From positions 62,001 to 126,000 of the forward strand of contig JAVHNS010000013.1 in assembly GCA_036872755.1 (NCBI GenBank): DNA of 64,000 bases. Reading direction: 5' to 3'. Shown in pieces: positions 1 to 11,299 of the stretch. A program made the position numbers and the translations under genes. Origin of the DNA: Orbilia blumenaviensis (lineage: Eukaryota > Ascomycota > Orbiliomycetes > Orbiliales > Orbiliaceae). The notes below the pieces were generated by a model. That model made no database searches, was not told where the DNA came from, and was given only the letters and a program-made list of their open reading frames with translations. Position 1 is the stretch's first letter; each line of letters begins with the position of its first letter.

Positions 1-39
1 ACTCTCATAATCGTCTGTGATAAGCTTGTTTTTATCTTT

Positions 40-1073
40 CTAGTTTTGTACGTACCCTGCATTGGCCCAAGCCCCCGTGTATTTCGAAGGTCTAACTATA
101 GCTGCCAGCCTAAGATCCTTCGCGTCGGGATAAGACGGTGCCGCCATACAATCCCAGCTCCAGAAGCGGACCTGTTCCTTCTTCCAGACTGGTAGATCCG
201 TGATGTACCTGTCAATGTATACTTCAAGATTTTCTGTATCGGCTTGCTGGCAACCCCAGCTCATGAACATGGACGCCAGACCTGCTTCTTGGTGAGAAGG
301 GTCCACCGCGATAAATTCGCATCCTATATAATGGTCAGCGATAAGAAATTACCTGCTTAGGAAGAATAATCGAAAACGGCAGATCAAGAGTAGTTTATAG
401 AAGCGGCAACTATATTGCAGGGTACTTACTCCAATGAGGCCTCCGTCCCATAATCCTCTTTCTATTACGAGTTGCATTTTCCCACAACGCCTCTGTCAAG
501 TCCGCTCCCCATTCGTCAGGAAAGTCTGGCAACAAGGCAACGCTGTGACTTCCGTCTGCCTGTGGGACGTTCCACCTGGAGAAAGCAACTATTTCATTCT
601 CGCTGTTCTCAGCGACAAACGTCCTGACAGCTCTTGGTCCGGCGTGAATTCCCATGGCCCAGACTTTATTCCACCATCGAAGAGTACCGGGGTCAACATC
701 CGAGGATAGATTTGAAGAAGAGAACCATAGTCGAGTGAGGGCCTCAGTATCCTCATATCTGGCTTCTCTAACCTTGAAACCAACAGGATGGTTATGGCGG
801 ACGGTTGGCGTCTCTCGAGGATAATACCTTGAGATATCGACAGGATGATATGCTTCTGGAACATATGTTTCATGACTATTAAATAAAGCTATGTAAGTGT
901 CTCATAGACTAACAGATACTTAGATAGATAGAAATGGATAGACCGTACAGAACAGAGGTAGCGATAGCCGCTTTGCGAATTAGCTGTTCGGTTCTTCGAG
1001 GAATGCCTCCACGCCAGACAGAGTTTGGGAAGCTCTGGTGGTTAAGTGCTCTTTTCATCAAAGCAGTAGCCAT
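40..1073 (-). CDS. GNAT-like N-acetyltransferase
   Basis: Probable GCN5-related N-acetyltransferase of the fungal stand-alone type, which would move an acetyl group from acetyl-CoA to an unknown amine. Proposed exons on the minus strand are 949-1073, 430-875 and 40-323; phases match and give about 284 residues. The fold begins around GFKVREARYEDTEALTRLWF. The acetyl-CoA binding part is the segment CEFIAVDPSHQEAGLASMFM, read across the intron at 324-429 (GTAAGT...TATAG). The C-terminus is predicted from continuous frame to the TAG at 40-42. The first exon and the start at 1073 are the weak part: the frame of exon 2 has no ATG, so an upstream exon is needed, and the one chosen is only phase-compatible. 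I saw no operon-like partner. The family assignment rests on the middle and last exons. Confidence 0.65.
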
Positions 1074-2246
1074 GATTACGGATATTTTTGTAAAGCGATC
1101 CAAGTAGATAGGTGTGTGAATATGGCAACAATTCTCAACATCCCCACTGAGAGTGAAAACGGAGGACGCTGTACTTCTGGTGAGGACGACTGAGGGTTGC
1201 GCGGGGCTCTGCAATTTATGAATAATATATAGGATTTGGCTTTAGTAGGCTTCTAAAGAAGCTTCCTGTCCAGAACTCGATACTAAGTAGGCCTTTAGCT
1301 CCAAAATCACCGATTTTGCCGACACTATCTTGCCCCAGACCTTCGCATTGAGATACCTCGGGACCAGGCCCCCTCCCAGCTGTATTGAATTTACAGAGCT
1401 TTGTGGTCACTAGAGCTTCACCCACTAAGATACCGACAAACTTATTTGTTATACGGCACAACCATGCCGTGCATACGTATATTAGAAACGCCTCTCCCCA
1501 CACGTAAGATAAGTAGTTGTTATCAAACTCCCCCACGAAAAAGCTGGTAGCTTAATACCCCTCAAGTTATAAGAAAGTTTGTTGAAATATAACTCTGCAT
1601 ATACTGCGTGGAGGTCTGAGCGAAAAGGTATATTGTTTTAGACCCTCCGAAATGGGACCAAAACGTGATTGCGCGTAACACGACAATTGGTGTCGACGGA
1701 GTTCTTCGATTTTTCCAAAGGCAAACTATGGAAGACTAACCTTGGCTTTGTGTAGCTAATAGGTTGCGTTAGTTAACGCAGCCTATGATTTTTTCTTTGG
1801 TGTAAATTCACAAACAAACGGCGTTTCTACTAGAGTTCAGTGGCTTTCTAGCTGGTCGCCATGGGAACAATAGAGAGAGAGTTTTCCGGAGAAGCACGGC
1901 GTTTCGGATCCAGGGCTAGATTCGGGAATTTGCAAGCGAGTCTCGGTACCTAATACGGTTTAGAAGACTAACGTAAACAACCCATCCGCGAGAATTACCC
2001 CCACCCGAGATGCCCAAATTAGTGCCCAAATTGGTGCCCGCCTCTAAACACTAAAGGTCTCCTGATTGAACATGGCCGTGCGTATCGGGCGGTGGTCTGC
2101 CTCAAGAGTCGGCGGCCTGAATAATATGTAAGGAATTTAATAACATATATTTGAATTAAGTAAGAAAATGAAGGTGGACCTCGATCTAATCCGACAAATC
2201 GAGAACTTTGCATATGCAGCTAATAGCTATCGGCCGGTTATACTTG
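1074..2246. other. intergenic, no supported gene
   Basis: Open frames here are short and look random. A minus-strand frame of 106 codons at 1216-1536 has no family features that I recognise. The stretch is AT-rich and may hold decayed repeat sequence. It separates the acetyltransferase from the MITE-like element. Confidence 0.5.
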
Positions 2247-2251
2247 CCTGC

Positions 2252-2500
2252 CACCCGGGTGACAAAAAACCGAACAACCCCAAAATATCGGGCTATTTTC
2301 TACCGCAAATTTGGCATCAAAAATCCACAAAATCAAGAGCTAATTAGTACCGTAAGAATTTTTGGCTTATACGAAGTATTTTGACAGTTAAAACATTTAT
2401 TTTGATTAAGTATTGGGGAAGTTATGGGGGTTTGGAAATAGTCAGGTCAAAGTTTTGATGTGGTTTGGCTGATTGTTCGGCTTATTTTGTCACCCGGGTG
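2252..2500. mobile_element. MITE-like element with 5-bp target duplication
   Basis: A 249-bp non-coding element bounded by terminal inverted repeats of about 27 bases. Both ends start with the 10-base palindrome CACCCGGGTG, followed by GACAAAA and then a CCGAACAA block; the two arms differ by a small indel. It is flanked by the direct repeat CCTGC (2247-2251 and 2501-2505), read as a target-site duplication. The interior is AT-rich with no coding frame. Size, terminal repeats and duplication together fit a non-autonomous DNA transposon (MITE). The superfamily cannot be fixed from one copy, since a 5-bp duplication is not diagnostic by itself. Confidence 0.75.
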
Positions 2501-2505
2501 CCTGC

Positions 2506-3488
2506 GTTATACAAATGAAACAGTCAGAGCAATTTATATTACGACAATAACACACCCGGGGGCGGAGAAGAAAGCTTGAGCCTGTGGGATTTGATGTTTT
2601 TGGGGAAATTCGAAAGAAATGAGAAGAGAGATAGGATTCCACATGCCGAAAGAAATATTTATATGTATGATCGCCTGAAGATCTTGTCAATGGGCCCAGG
2701 AATGTTAAAATGATCTGCAAGTGCTTGTATCGTGGATATCGCTGTATTCTAGGCGCTCTTCGCAGAATCCTATTCCGAAGGGCATTTTTTCTCACACTAG
2801 CTCCCTTGATTCCGCCAAACAAAAAGTCTGTCGGAAAATAGTTCGATAAGGGAAACCTCTCCTGCGGTCTTCGGAGTCGAGCTGGTGACGAATTAGCTGT
2901 TTGTAAATTTTGACCCGTTTTCCTGTTCACGAATCTGTAGCCCTAAGGAGTTTATTTGGTTTGCATATCACTCTAGTATCTATATAAGAGTTTGCAGGTA
3001 TTTGCATCTGATAGGTTAAGGACAGCTTCACGAAGTCAAACCTCGCTTTGTTTACTAGATGGCAAAGGTTGCCACTAAACTAGGGCTCATATAGGACAGT
3101 TAGCTAGACTAACGTTAGTCTGGCCGGATCGGTGAGCTTTCGCCAATTCGCCCAACTTCCAGTTGAAAAGCCGCTCGAGTGGGGACCCGTGTATTTGAAT
3201 ATACTTCATAACGAATATCACCCAAGCGGGCTTCGGGATTCTCATGTGGAGAAAGTATACGCCTTTGAGACTGATAAGGGAGAATTGCCGGATTTAACTC
3301 CTCAATTGCCTCTCTTTGTGGGGGGTTCCCAACTTCAATGGCCACGAGTCGGATAAATTCTTTTTCGGACGGACTTCTAAGCTTACCGACCAGTTCAATA
3401 TCCCCCAGTATCTCTTTCGAAGAGCCTTCCACTTTACCGTTGAATTTAGGTGCTGCGTCTCAGTCTGTTATTCTGATTTCCATTTAAT
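2506..3488. other. intergenic upstream of alpha/beta hydrolase
   Basis: Holds a 146-codon minus-strand frame (2490-2930) that overlaps the end of the MITE-like element and shows no recognisable domain, so I do not call it. The part from about 3100 to 3488 should contain the promoter and 5' leader of the hydrolase; I see no clear TATA box. A tract at 3114-3160 is open on both strands with no recognisable protein. Confidence 0.45.
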
Positions 3489-5063
3489 ATGATATCACTC
3501 CATGCAAATCTTCCCATTCTCTGCCGCCATCAGCGACGAGGGTTATTCTCTCATTCACATCTCTTCAGTTTTTCAAGATCTAAGATCAGTCAGCTTCTTA
3601 GACCATGTTCTCCATATGCCAAATTTCCGAGCCAAGGCCAATCTAGATTTCTATCAACTCCGACAGAATTCCCGAGAATGTCAGATCAAATTAATACTCA
3701 ACCTTACGTGACAAGCAACGGCGTTTTGCGAGTCGAAAAGCACATAGTCCCCGCGTTTCCTATTCGAGAGCCAATTCGGGGCGTTTGGGATGCAAGCGAT
3801 AGACTACAAATCGTAGCCAATTGCTACAGGCCTGTCAATAACCCAAACCCTCAGCCTGGTGACCTAACGATACTGGCTGCCCACGGGAACGCTTTCCACA
3901 AGGTACGTTTTATTTTAAGACTATCTTAGGGTTACTCAATAAGGCACTTTTTCTGATATCACTTTTGACAGGAATTATATGAGCCCTTTTTTGAGTGTTT
4001 AGTCGAAGAATATGAAAGGAAAGGCACCAAAATTCGAAGTATATGGATGGCAGACTTCCATAATCAAGGGGATTCCGGTGTACTTAACGAGAAGAAACTC
4101 GGTGGCGATGGTATGTATAACAAATAATCCCTCTAAAATGTAGCGAATATTCTTCAGCATACTAACCGGCGAATTAATGATATAGTAAGCTGGTATGACC
4201 ACTCTCGTGATCTTCTTTCCTTGATCATGCATCGACCAAATGAGTTCTCTCGGCCTATAGCAGCAATTGGGCACTCCATGGGTGGCGCCCAGATATTCCA
4301 CCTGTCTCTCATGCACCCAACTCTCTTCAGTTGTGTTATAGGAATTGACCCTATAATATCGCCGCTTCCGGCCCTTCCAGGCCCTGCACCTGGGAATCCA
4401 GCCACTCTATCTGCCAAACGTCGTGATATCTGGCCATCTCACGAAGATGCCGTGAAATTCTTCAAGTCTCACCCATTTTACCAAAACTGGGATTCTAGAG
4501 TCCTTGATCTCCACATGAAATATGGTCTTCGAAAGGTGCCTACGGCACTTTATCCGGATATCACGCAGATAGGAGCAAACGCTGTAACATTGCGGACTAC
4601 AAAACACCAAGAGGTCTTTACGTTTTGGAAAACAAGCGTGCAGGATAGAGTTGAACCGAAAGAAGTATTCTCTAGGCTTGGGGAAATGAAGGCACCAGTT
4701 TGCTATATACAAGGACGGGATAGCATTATAAACTGGGGCAATAAGAACAAGTTGAAGATGGCAAATACACCTAAACCCTGCGAGATGCATTTCGTATCAG
4801 ATTGCGGACATTTAGTTCCGCAAGAGAGGCCGAAAGAGACTGGTAAGTTATTTGACCCCGAATGGGCTCCCTACGTACTTATATATGAATCTCTAAGAGA
4901 TTTAATATCTTTTTTTACCATAGCTATTATTGCAGCCGATTATTTGCATCGGCGCATCAGGATATGGAACGAAGAAACGGAAATACAGAAACAGAGTTGG
5001 CCGGCTACTATGACAATTAGTCCAAGATATTTTGAACATAGACAACGAGAAATAGGCGTATGA
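3489..5063 (+). CDS. alpha/beta hydrolase (LPX1/AKT2-like)
   Basis: Four exons: 3489-3902, 3972-4110, 4186-4842 and 4924-5063, giving about 449 residues with all phases matching. It is an alpha/beta-hydrolase-fold enzyme. The nucleophile elbow is GHSMGG (serine near 4276), the acidic residue is probably in QGRDSIINW, and the catalytic histidine in DCGHLVPQERP. The oxyanion-side motif AAHGNAFHK ends exon 1. The closest family that I recognise is the fungal peroxisomal-lipase/AKT2-like group; the substrate is unknown. The first 60 residues are rich in Arg and Ser with almost no acidic residues, resembling a mitochondrial presequence; a second ATG at 3678 (MSDQINTQPY) would remove it. No C-terminal SKL-type peroxisomal signal is present (it ends REIGV). 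Intron 2 has an ACTAAC branch site. Confidence 0.8.
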
Positions 5064-5591
5064 AAAATTTCTCGTACCTTGGCTTTACAGCAAGATATGA
5101 GAATGACATTTGATAAATTGGGATCTATTTTAGTGTTCTCCAAAAAACTACTCACTATGTGTGGTTCACCTTAGACGCTGAGGTGTACCATTTTGGTGTA
5201 AGCGAGAAAATCTCTTGGTACGAAAATTGATGCTGAGGGCCCAACACTAGGACAAACTGTAGTTGAAGGTAAGGCCCAAAACCATGGCCAAGCCAGCCAC
5301 CGAATCATTGAGGAGGAGGGATTTTAAACAATGTTCATCCTGGGGTACTGGCAACACTTCTCGTCGGCAACTATGGGAGGTCCTGATACCTGGCCGACTG
5401 AATAAAGTGACCCCTTCTGCCCATTCGAAGAAACGATTGGAAATCAGCCAATCCCTTTGATCGAGCAAGTAGGGTGGGTGTTGAGTACTCGCAGGTAGTC
5501 CAGCCTACTCAATCGGAAAGTCAAGAATGCAGAGTATACTAGCTTAGAAGCAAAATAAATTGATTAAGAGGATTCCTTGGGATCCAGAAAG
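5064..5591. other. intergenic
   Basis: Short spacer between the hydrolase and the AAA+ ATPase gene. Two overlapping small frames on opposite strands (5247-5468) have no recognisable content. The last 100 bases should hold the 5' leader of the ATPase. I see no other signal. Confidence 0.5.
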
Positions 5592-8442
5592 ATGGCGACC
5601 CAAGCAGAAGTCTCTTTGGCGTCGGTAAAACACCCAGAGTTTCGAGCCTATTACATTATTGTTAGCTGACTTTCAGGATCAGACGTTGGAAGCGAAGCTG
5701 TCCGCTCTTGAAAAAAAATTTTTAGAGCTGGAGCTGAAATACCAAGCCCTTTCCGGGTCTAGTTCTGATGCCATACAGAGCGCGGATAAGGGCAACGCCA
5801 ACGGGATCACGGACTCAAAGGTTTGAGATACCTACCAATGCTGTTAGTAGACCGAACTGAGTCATCTCCCAGTTATCGACGGCGCCGACTAGCGAAACGC
5901 AGAAGAGTGATAAGGTGCGTTAAGCTTATAAGATCTTATCTCACGTATTGAAGAGTATTTTTTGAAGATAAAGCTGTCACATAGAAGGACGAACCTAGTC
6001 AACATTTGCGAGTCAAGATTCTCAAGACAATCAAAAATCCTATCACTGGGGAACGTGTCAAGCAGCTGGAGAAATCGCAAACTCAAAAGCCAGACGTTGG
6101 TGGTAATCATGCATTTATTCTTAAGAAGAAAATGCAAGAACTGTTCTCGAGTGAGGAAGAAGACAGTTCCGAGATAGATATCGTCAACCCAGACTTATGG
6201 GGACTGTTGAAGGAACACCTTGGTTACTATCCCAACCACGTTTTCCGAGGAGGCCCTATCACTCTTTTTTCGCCTTATGACGCTTTCATTTTCAATTGGG
6301 ATGACCTCCAAAATGCGGCGGCTCAAGTTCCGAAGGATGAAAAAGATAAACAGGCTCGCGAAGACTTGAAGCTTCTTCTAGATGTCATCTCGGGCGGGTC
6401 ATCCGGCGACGCGAAACTGGATAAATACTTTAAGGCGCGAGATGTATGCGTAGAGCAACAAAAAGTTCAATTTGACGACCTCTGGACACTATTTCCTCCA
6501 GGAGCTTTGATCTACGGCAAACCTTTCCAGGGCCAAGACCAGCTGTTCATTGTCCAGGATAACATGGTACCTTGGCCAGAGCACGATGATCGTCCGCAAC
6601 AATTGTTGCCCTGGAGGTTGAAATGTTGGACTTATGATTGGACGGGGGAGGTGTTCCGTAGGACTAGCTTCATGCTCCTATTTGAGCCATACGACGGATA
6701 TCGGCCAATTTCAGCATTACCATACTTCCCATTCGAGCATCACCCAGATCACGACAAAGTCAAAAGTGAACTCGTGGATCGTGGCAAGAGATTCCAAAAG
6801 CTGTGTACTGCCGGTGAAGGATCGCGATTGTTTGAATACAAGGGTGATACTATCTTCGGGAAGAAAGGCTTCTCGGGACTTATCCAAAGCGATGATGTTT
6901 GTCAGCCTCCCTAAAGTGTAGACGGACAGCGCTCTGACAAAATCTTAAGGATGATAGCGATACTCGGTCCAAGTCGGTGTGGGATAGCATTTTCCGTTCA
7001 CGATCAGAAATGCCCCTGCCCAGCGCGATGAAGTCTTCCCACGTAAGTTGTGCTGCGGCCTAAGCGCTGAATGGAACTAGCTGACAAACAACGTAGATAG
7101 AAAGTAGGGTCATGGTTGACTACCTGTCCTATTTCCAATACGGACCTCCATTTGCTCGTAACGGGGTGCTAGAACCCAACGCAGACACCACAGGTTGCCC
7201 ATGTTCTGATTGCCATCGTAATGAGGGCCTAACTATCATATATAGAACTCACTTCGACACGCCCAAGGCGCAGAAGCAGGAGGTTTGGGAGGACGAGCAA
7301 TACATGCTCTGCCCTCCTCGCGTCCTAGGATACATTCTCGGGGATAAACAGTGGGCACAGCTACAAGTCTCTCTTGTAAAAGACATTCCTAGGAACGACC
7401 CTGAAAACGCATGGAATTCTCGGTTACGGCTTGCCGATAACCAAAAGACAAAAAATTTGCTCTTCGATTTAGTACGCAGTCACAGTTCTTCAACAGCGAA
7501 GAATGCCGACGATGCCGACGCGGAAAATCGTCTCAAAGTAAATGACTTCATACCTGGGAAAGGATATGGTCTTGTGATTCTGCTCTATGGTATGAGTTTA
7601 TTCTCTCGTGGCCGCTTCATGGAGCTTCAATATTAACTTACCGTATAGGCCCCCCGGGTGTTGGAAAAACTTCAACTGCAGAAACCATTGCTATTGTCAC
7701 TCGCAAGCCATTGTTCTCTATAAGCGTCTCTGACGTTGGTACTAAGGCTAAGCATGTCGAATCGAATTTGTCTCGGATATTCGCTCTAGCCACTTCGTGG
7801 CAAGCCATCTTGCTGATGTGAGTACATGCATGATTTTTTTGTCTTTCGGGCTTGTTACCCTTATTGATGGTTACATAGTGATGAGGCCGACGTGTTCCTG
7901 GAGAGCCGAGGAAGAAGTCCAGCTACATCCACAGACAAGAATGCCTTAGTTTCAGGTAAATCCGAGTTTCCCCGAGAGCGACTTGGTCATTGCTAATATT
8001 CCCAGTCTTTCTTCGAGTCCTTGAGTACTACCAAGGTATCATGTTCCTCACAACGAACCAAATCGCTCAGTTCGACGTTGCAATCCCATCTCGGATTCAC
8101 GTTGCTATTCAATACCAGAGCCTGAAACCGCCACAAATGAAAGAAATCTTTGCAGGCTTTATTAAACCACTTGCCGACGATGACTTGGTTGAGGACTACG
8201 CGGAGATCCTGGAATGGCTTGAGGAAGACGTGTATAGCATTGGATTCGATGGCCGACAAATTCGCAATATTGTAACCACAGCCCTGGGGTTGGCACGCGC
8301 CGAATTGAAGCGTGGGAAGGGCAAAGGAAAACTTACTAAGGTTCATTTAAAAACTGTCATCAACAATGCTCGTGCATTCAAAGCCGACTTCCTGGTGCAG
8401 TACGATCGGTATATTTCTGCTCAGGAAAAGATGATAAAATAG
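5592..8442 (+). CDS. AAA+ ATPase with DUF7025-like region
   Basis: Nine exons: 5592-5624, 5677-5820, 5873-5914, 5985-6896, 6950-7042, 7097-7589, 7649-7817, 7879-7955 and 8006-8442. They join in phase to about 799 residues. The C-terminal AAA module has Walker A GPPGVGKTS (near residue 573) and Walker B ILLIDEADVFLE, followed by FLTTNQIAQFDVAIPSRI, where the sensor-1 Asn and arginine-finger region are expected, and a helical lid. Residues about 200-370 carry the Trp/Tyr-rich segment typical of the DUF7025 region that precedes AAA domains in this fungal family (DNMVPWPEHDDRPQQLLPWR onward). A short coiled coil sits near residues 15-30. Function is unknown; homologues are described only as AAA family ATPases. 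The first three exons are small and were chosen by phase and splice consensus, so the N-terminus is less certain. Confidence 0.82.
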
Positions 8443-9245
8443 GAGTAGAATTTCGGTATAACGGGATTGCCTACACGGTCACATGGCTAAAGTTATTAAA
8501 TTTTATTCCTCTTTTATAACTAAAAGTATAGTGTGTCATTCAGTGCATCGGAGTCACAAGGCTGCCAAAATTTGGTATTTAAAACTCGGAGTTGAAACCA
8601 GTTAGTAACGTATTCTGACTTAACTGAACCCTACTAAAACAGCACACAAAAGAAAATTGGCAATATATCATGCAATACGGCGTTCCATACAACGTATATT
8701 ATATGCAATAGAGGACAGCCTGTACCTACTACTAGGAACTGCATGCTCCAGCTTTTTGTCAGCGCCCCTTCCCATTCCAATGAAAATTTGATTGCTTACG
8801 AGATCACGACTTTCCCACTTTATCCTGGCCAACCGCTCTAAAATAGGTTTGATCCGTATTTTCTTGGCTTCCATCCCCGCAGCCCGGCAGAGAACTATTT
8901 TATATTGCGCAAGGGGATGTAAATGTTGACTGCAACACATTTCTATCAAAATTAGACAGGCCAACTGGGCCGGTACTGATACTACCATGGTATAAAAGTG
9001 GACTGGATATGCCTTCTGACTCGGGCCTTTTTGAATTCTTGTAATAGAGAACCTCGGTTACTTTACAGCACTATGACACCAGCACAAGGATAAGGAAGAA
9101 TCAAGGATGACAGACTGATATCATAGTAACCGTGCCGGTTAGTCAAACACAATAAATCGGCCGCCGTGAGGTCCCCCCAAGCTGCGTATAGCAATTTCCG
9201 TGCAACTAAAGGAAACAGAGTCTTTCTGCAGCATCACGATCATGA
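8443..9245. other. intergenic
   Basis: AT-rich spacer lying between the convergent 3' ends of the ATPase and the hypothetical minus-strand gene. A 106-codon minus-strand frame (8668-8988) shows no recognisable feature. CATGATCATGATC at 9239-9249 is a short repeat of no obvious function. Confidence 0.5.
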
Positions 9246-10288
9246 TCATGACCCCTTCGTATATAGTCCGATGACATCCCCGTTAAGCCGTTTGTATTCA
9301 ATCACAATTAACTGGTCAGTGGTACCATTTAATCGATATCCTACCCATAGGAACTTCATACGGTCCCATAGGTTCTGGTGACCGAGTATCGGTTGTCCAT
9401 AGCCACCGGGAAAGTTTTCACCTCGGGTGAGGATCGCGTTGACTTCGAAAAGTTCGCTAACTCCAACAAGTTCGAAATTGACAGGCCGCTGATACGCAGG
9501 GTAAGGTGTCAGGCATATAGTGGAGATCAGTTCAGGTATAGATAACACGGACACCCTTTTGGCTTAACATAAGGGAACCCAGGAACTAGGTACCTATCAT
9601 CCTCTACACCAGGGAAATACTCCAAGGGTAACCACATATCAGCTGCTCTAGTATCAGGAAGAGCGCTAACAACATTCTCAAGCTCTCCAGAACCCACTAA
9701 CTTGACTCGGATAGCTACTCGAGGCAATGAAGTATTTTCGTCTCTCGTAACGTTAACGTTTGGAGGGGGGCAGATCTTGACGTTCTTTCGTTCCTCTTCG
9801 AGGTATTTTAATGCTTCGGGGTTGCTGGGTGGTAGCTTCACAGTCGAACGGCGAGGAGGTGTAATCTGGCCTCCCCTTTTTACAGGAACCAGTACCCCTG
9901 TTTTGCCGAGGCCCACATCTCGGATAGAATCCAGCGCTTCTTGCTCTTTTGCAAGACGTTCTTCCTCTTCAGCTTTCGTTTCTTTTGGAATATTGTTCAA
10001 AAGACTTGGATTTGGGCTAGCGGGTGGCTGGAACGCTTTTCTATATCAAGATATTATTAGCTCTGTCTGATTAAGCAGTGTCGACCTTGTCTTAGCCGCG
10101 CCCCGTAGGTTGTCGTTTGTATAACGGGCAACGGGTAGAGGATTCAGAGGGTAAAGTGTCAAAACGTCCTACCTACGCCGAAGAGTATTGTACCAGTGTA
10201 CGAAATCTTCAGATGTTGCTAATACCGCATTGTATTGGCCCGGTTTGTAATTGGACTCCCAGTTTTCCAGAACTGCGGCCCGATCCAT
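9246..10288 (-). CDS. hypothetical protein
   Basis: Three exons on the minus strand: 10173-10288, 9569-10040 and 9246-9488, about 276 residues. The first junction is well supported: exon 1 ends WYNTLRR and exon 2 continues KAFQPPASPNPSLL in phase across a GTAGGA...TATAG intron. The middle part has a charged helical stretch (KETKAEEEERLAKEQEALDS) followed by a Pro/Lys-rich linker. The last junction (GTTAAG donor, CTGAC branch, TATCAG acceptor) is weaker; without it the protein ends at 9527 after CYLYLN. I do not recognise the family. There is no signal peptide or membrane segment, so it is probably intracellular. The C-terminal part (NFELVGVSELFEVNAILTRG onward) has beta-rich character. Confidence 0.5.
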
Positions 10289-10816
10289 AACGAAAATTTA
10301 GCTTTGGAATCTGAGGATAATATAGAAAGTTATCCAAGCAGGCCGGTCACCTAGAAGGAAAGATATTGGGTATAAATAGTGATTGGTATGATGCGCAGAT
10401 CAAATCGGTCGATCGGCAATGGTAACTTAATTAAAGTTTCCCTTCATACGGGCATACCTTCCTTGCCTGGCCCTCTATCTATGGGACCCACGAACAGATA
10501 GCAGTACCAACGCTAATTGACTCACTACTTATTTTAGTTCTTGCTAGTTCATAATACCCTTGCATTTAATCATATCAAGTATATCGCACAAACACTGCGC
10601 ATCCGTTACGCTACGCAAGATTGGAAGACCTGATCCTGCGAATTCGAATTTTAATATTTTAATTTATAATTGATATCAACATAGAATTAATTGGCGGGTA
10701 TCTATGCCATATCGACAGAGCCTCCCGCATGAGAAGAATGAACAATAGCGTAACATGTTAAAACGCAACATTGAGGAGTTATCCTCCCACCAGAAGATAT
10801 TTGGTATTGACTTTTC
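10289..10816. other. intergenic, AT-rich
   Basis: Contains the presumed promoter of the minus-strand hypothetical gene (a TATAAATAG-like string at 10371-10379) and an AT-rich stretch around 10640-10690. No coding frame is supported. It borders the probable LTR remnant. Confidence 0.45.
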
Positions 10817-11240
10817 TGTTGATGGGTGTTGATGAGTGTTGACTTGTTTGTTTTATATTACATCAGCTTGTTAAGGTTTGAGACTAGCTTCGCGGATTTA
10901 GTCAGTTTTATATTGATGTAGCTATCTTTTACAAGATTTTCCTGTAAGGTATAAATACCATCGCCATTTTAAGCCTTTCTTTATTTTCTTTCCCTCTTTT
11001 TGCTTTGGGGGCTATAGACTCGCGTGCTCGATTGAGAGAGCTCAAGTACGCTAATCATCGATGTCTTGGCGTTTCTCTCTTTCAGTTCAGAGACGAATAC
11101 ATTGATCGATATACATCCCCACTTCATCTCACTCCCACTACACCCGTGCGGAGACAACACATATGTCATATAGATAGAACAGGTAGCATACACTAATGAA
11201 TGGAAACCATCCCCACTTCATCTCACTCACTCCCACTACA
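10817..11240 (+). mobile_element. probable LTR of a retrotransposon remnant
   Basis: A stretch of about 424 bases that begins TGTTGATGGGTGTTGATG, ends ...CCCACTACA, and is followed after one base by a primer-binding-site-like sequence. It has a TATA-like box (TATAAATACC near 10949), followed by a long pyrimidine-rich run. A 29-base block starting CATCCCCACTTCATC occurs twice (about 11113-11142 and 11208-11240, the second with a 4-base insertion). TG...CA ends and the adjacent primer site are standard LTR features. No second LTR copy and no gag or pol frame lies downstream, so this would be a truncated element. The left boundary is chosen only from the TGTTG start and is uncertain. Confidence 0.45.
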
Positions 11241-11241
11241 G

Positions 11242-11286
11242 TGGTGCGTCCGCCGGGAATCGAACCCGGGGCTGGTCGATGGCAAC
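11242..11286 (-). repeat. tRNA-Gly(GCC) 3'-half sequence; likely retroelement primer site
   Basis: Read on the minus strand, this is the 3' half of a tRNA: anticodon loop TTGCCAT with anticodon GCC, variable region, T arm (CCGGG, loop TTCGATT, CCCGG) and the acceptor 3' strand GGACGCA. It is followed by CCA, which nuclear tRNA genes do not encode. No matching 5' half (TGCGTCC acceptor strand, D arm) lies upstream, so it is not a working tRNA gene. On the plus strand it begins TGGTGCGTCCGCC directly after the LTR-like segment, as a primer binding site would. The match is far longer than the usual 8-18 bases and stops in the anticodon stem, suggesting a half-tRNA copied into the element. A simple tRNA fragment is the alternative. 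Confidence 0.6.
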
Positions 11287-11299
11287 GAATTACAAACGC

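Noticed and set aside
1216..1536. 106-codon minus-strand ORF
   Set aside because: No ATG-supported context, splice partners or recognisable domain; likely random in AT-rich DNA.
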